Below, piece after piece: positions 41,808 through 41,891 of a DNA stretch of 41,891 nt. A program made the position numbers and the translations under genes. Source of the DNA: CAYUMU01 sp964445985 (GTDB lineage Bacteria; Planctomycetota; Planctomycetia; Pirellulales; S012-138); assembly GCA_964445985.1 (NCBI GenBank), contig CAYUMU010000064.1, forward strand, positions 1 to 41,891. Reading direction: 5' to 3'. Numbering within the stretch: the first letter of the stretch is position 1; each line of letters opens with the position of its first letter. The notes beneath the pieces are model-generated. The model was not told the DNA's origin. It ran no database searches and saw only the letters and a list, made by a program, of their open reading frames with translations.

Positions 41808-41891
41808 GCATGGGAAGACTGCCAGCTACTAGCGACTAGCCCGGATTATTCATTATCTTGGGAATAAAACAGCCTCCTTGTGCGTCTAAGA

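Noticed and set aside
1..41891. possible tRNA, rRNA or CRISPR array
   Set aside because: No T-loop-like GGTTCGAATC signature, no rRNA-like stretch and no regularly spaced repeats were seen.

Overview
The window reads as a GC-rich planctomycete chromosome fragment, probably Pirellulales-like. The signs are a Tat-exported DUF1501 protein, a small LysM lipoprotein-like protein, a UPF0301 protein, an OleD-type reductase, many genes without Shine-Dalgarno sites, and several dispersed hairpin repeats. It is a chromosomal mixture of housekeeping genes, one restriction-modification pair and one large minus-strand glycan locus. I see no rRNA, tRNA, CRISPR array, transposase or integrase.

Layout. 1-2261: a type II restriction-modification pair on the minus strand; the methylase is of the YhdJ type (ATGCAT specificity predicted). 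2538-8133: a UbiA-family prenyltransferase, a tandem universal stress protein (minus), guaA with a NUDIX hydrolase directly behind it, and carA (minus). 8134-8953: a gene-free stretch holding a strong plus-strand intrinsic terminator preceded by two hairpins, a candidate non-coding RNA. 8954-17175: a TPR lipoprotein-like protein, mtnA, a 1200-residue AsmA-like protein and a DbpA/CsdA-like DEAD-box helicase. 17208-29042: the glycan locus, transcribed from high to low coordinates. 29201-34855: an OleD-like reductase, an exported transglutaminase-like protein, a SixA-like phosphatase and a DUF1501 protein. 34880-38089: a UPF0301 protein, a LysM protein, a 93-residue conserved-looking small protein and a MiaE-like tRNA hydroxylase. 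38393-41692: an acetate-type sodium:solute symporter with its DUF485 partner, and a dienoyl-CoA-reductase-like SDR.

The most interesting part is the glycan locus. It encodes a heptose-7-phosphate-type GHMP kinase, a protein made of an N-terminally truncated GDP-fucose-synthase-like SDR fused to a pyruvate-dehydrogenase E1-alpha domain, an E1-beta partner, a membrane-anchored GT2 glycosyltransferase, two tandem paralogous polytopic membrane proteins of unknown function, a sugar-nucleotide epimerase, and a nucleotidyltransferase-GmhB phosphatase fusion. Six consecutive genes overlap or nearly touch in two groups. E1-alpha/beta without E2 or E3 among NDP-sugar genes suggests thiamine-diphosphate-dependent attachment of a two-carbon branch to a sugar, as proposed for the AviB1/AviB2 pair of avilamycin biosynthesis. 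My inference is that the locus makes an activated heptose or branched sugar and builds it into a surface glycan. All identifications rest on motif and sequence recognition without database searches.
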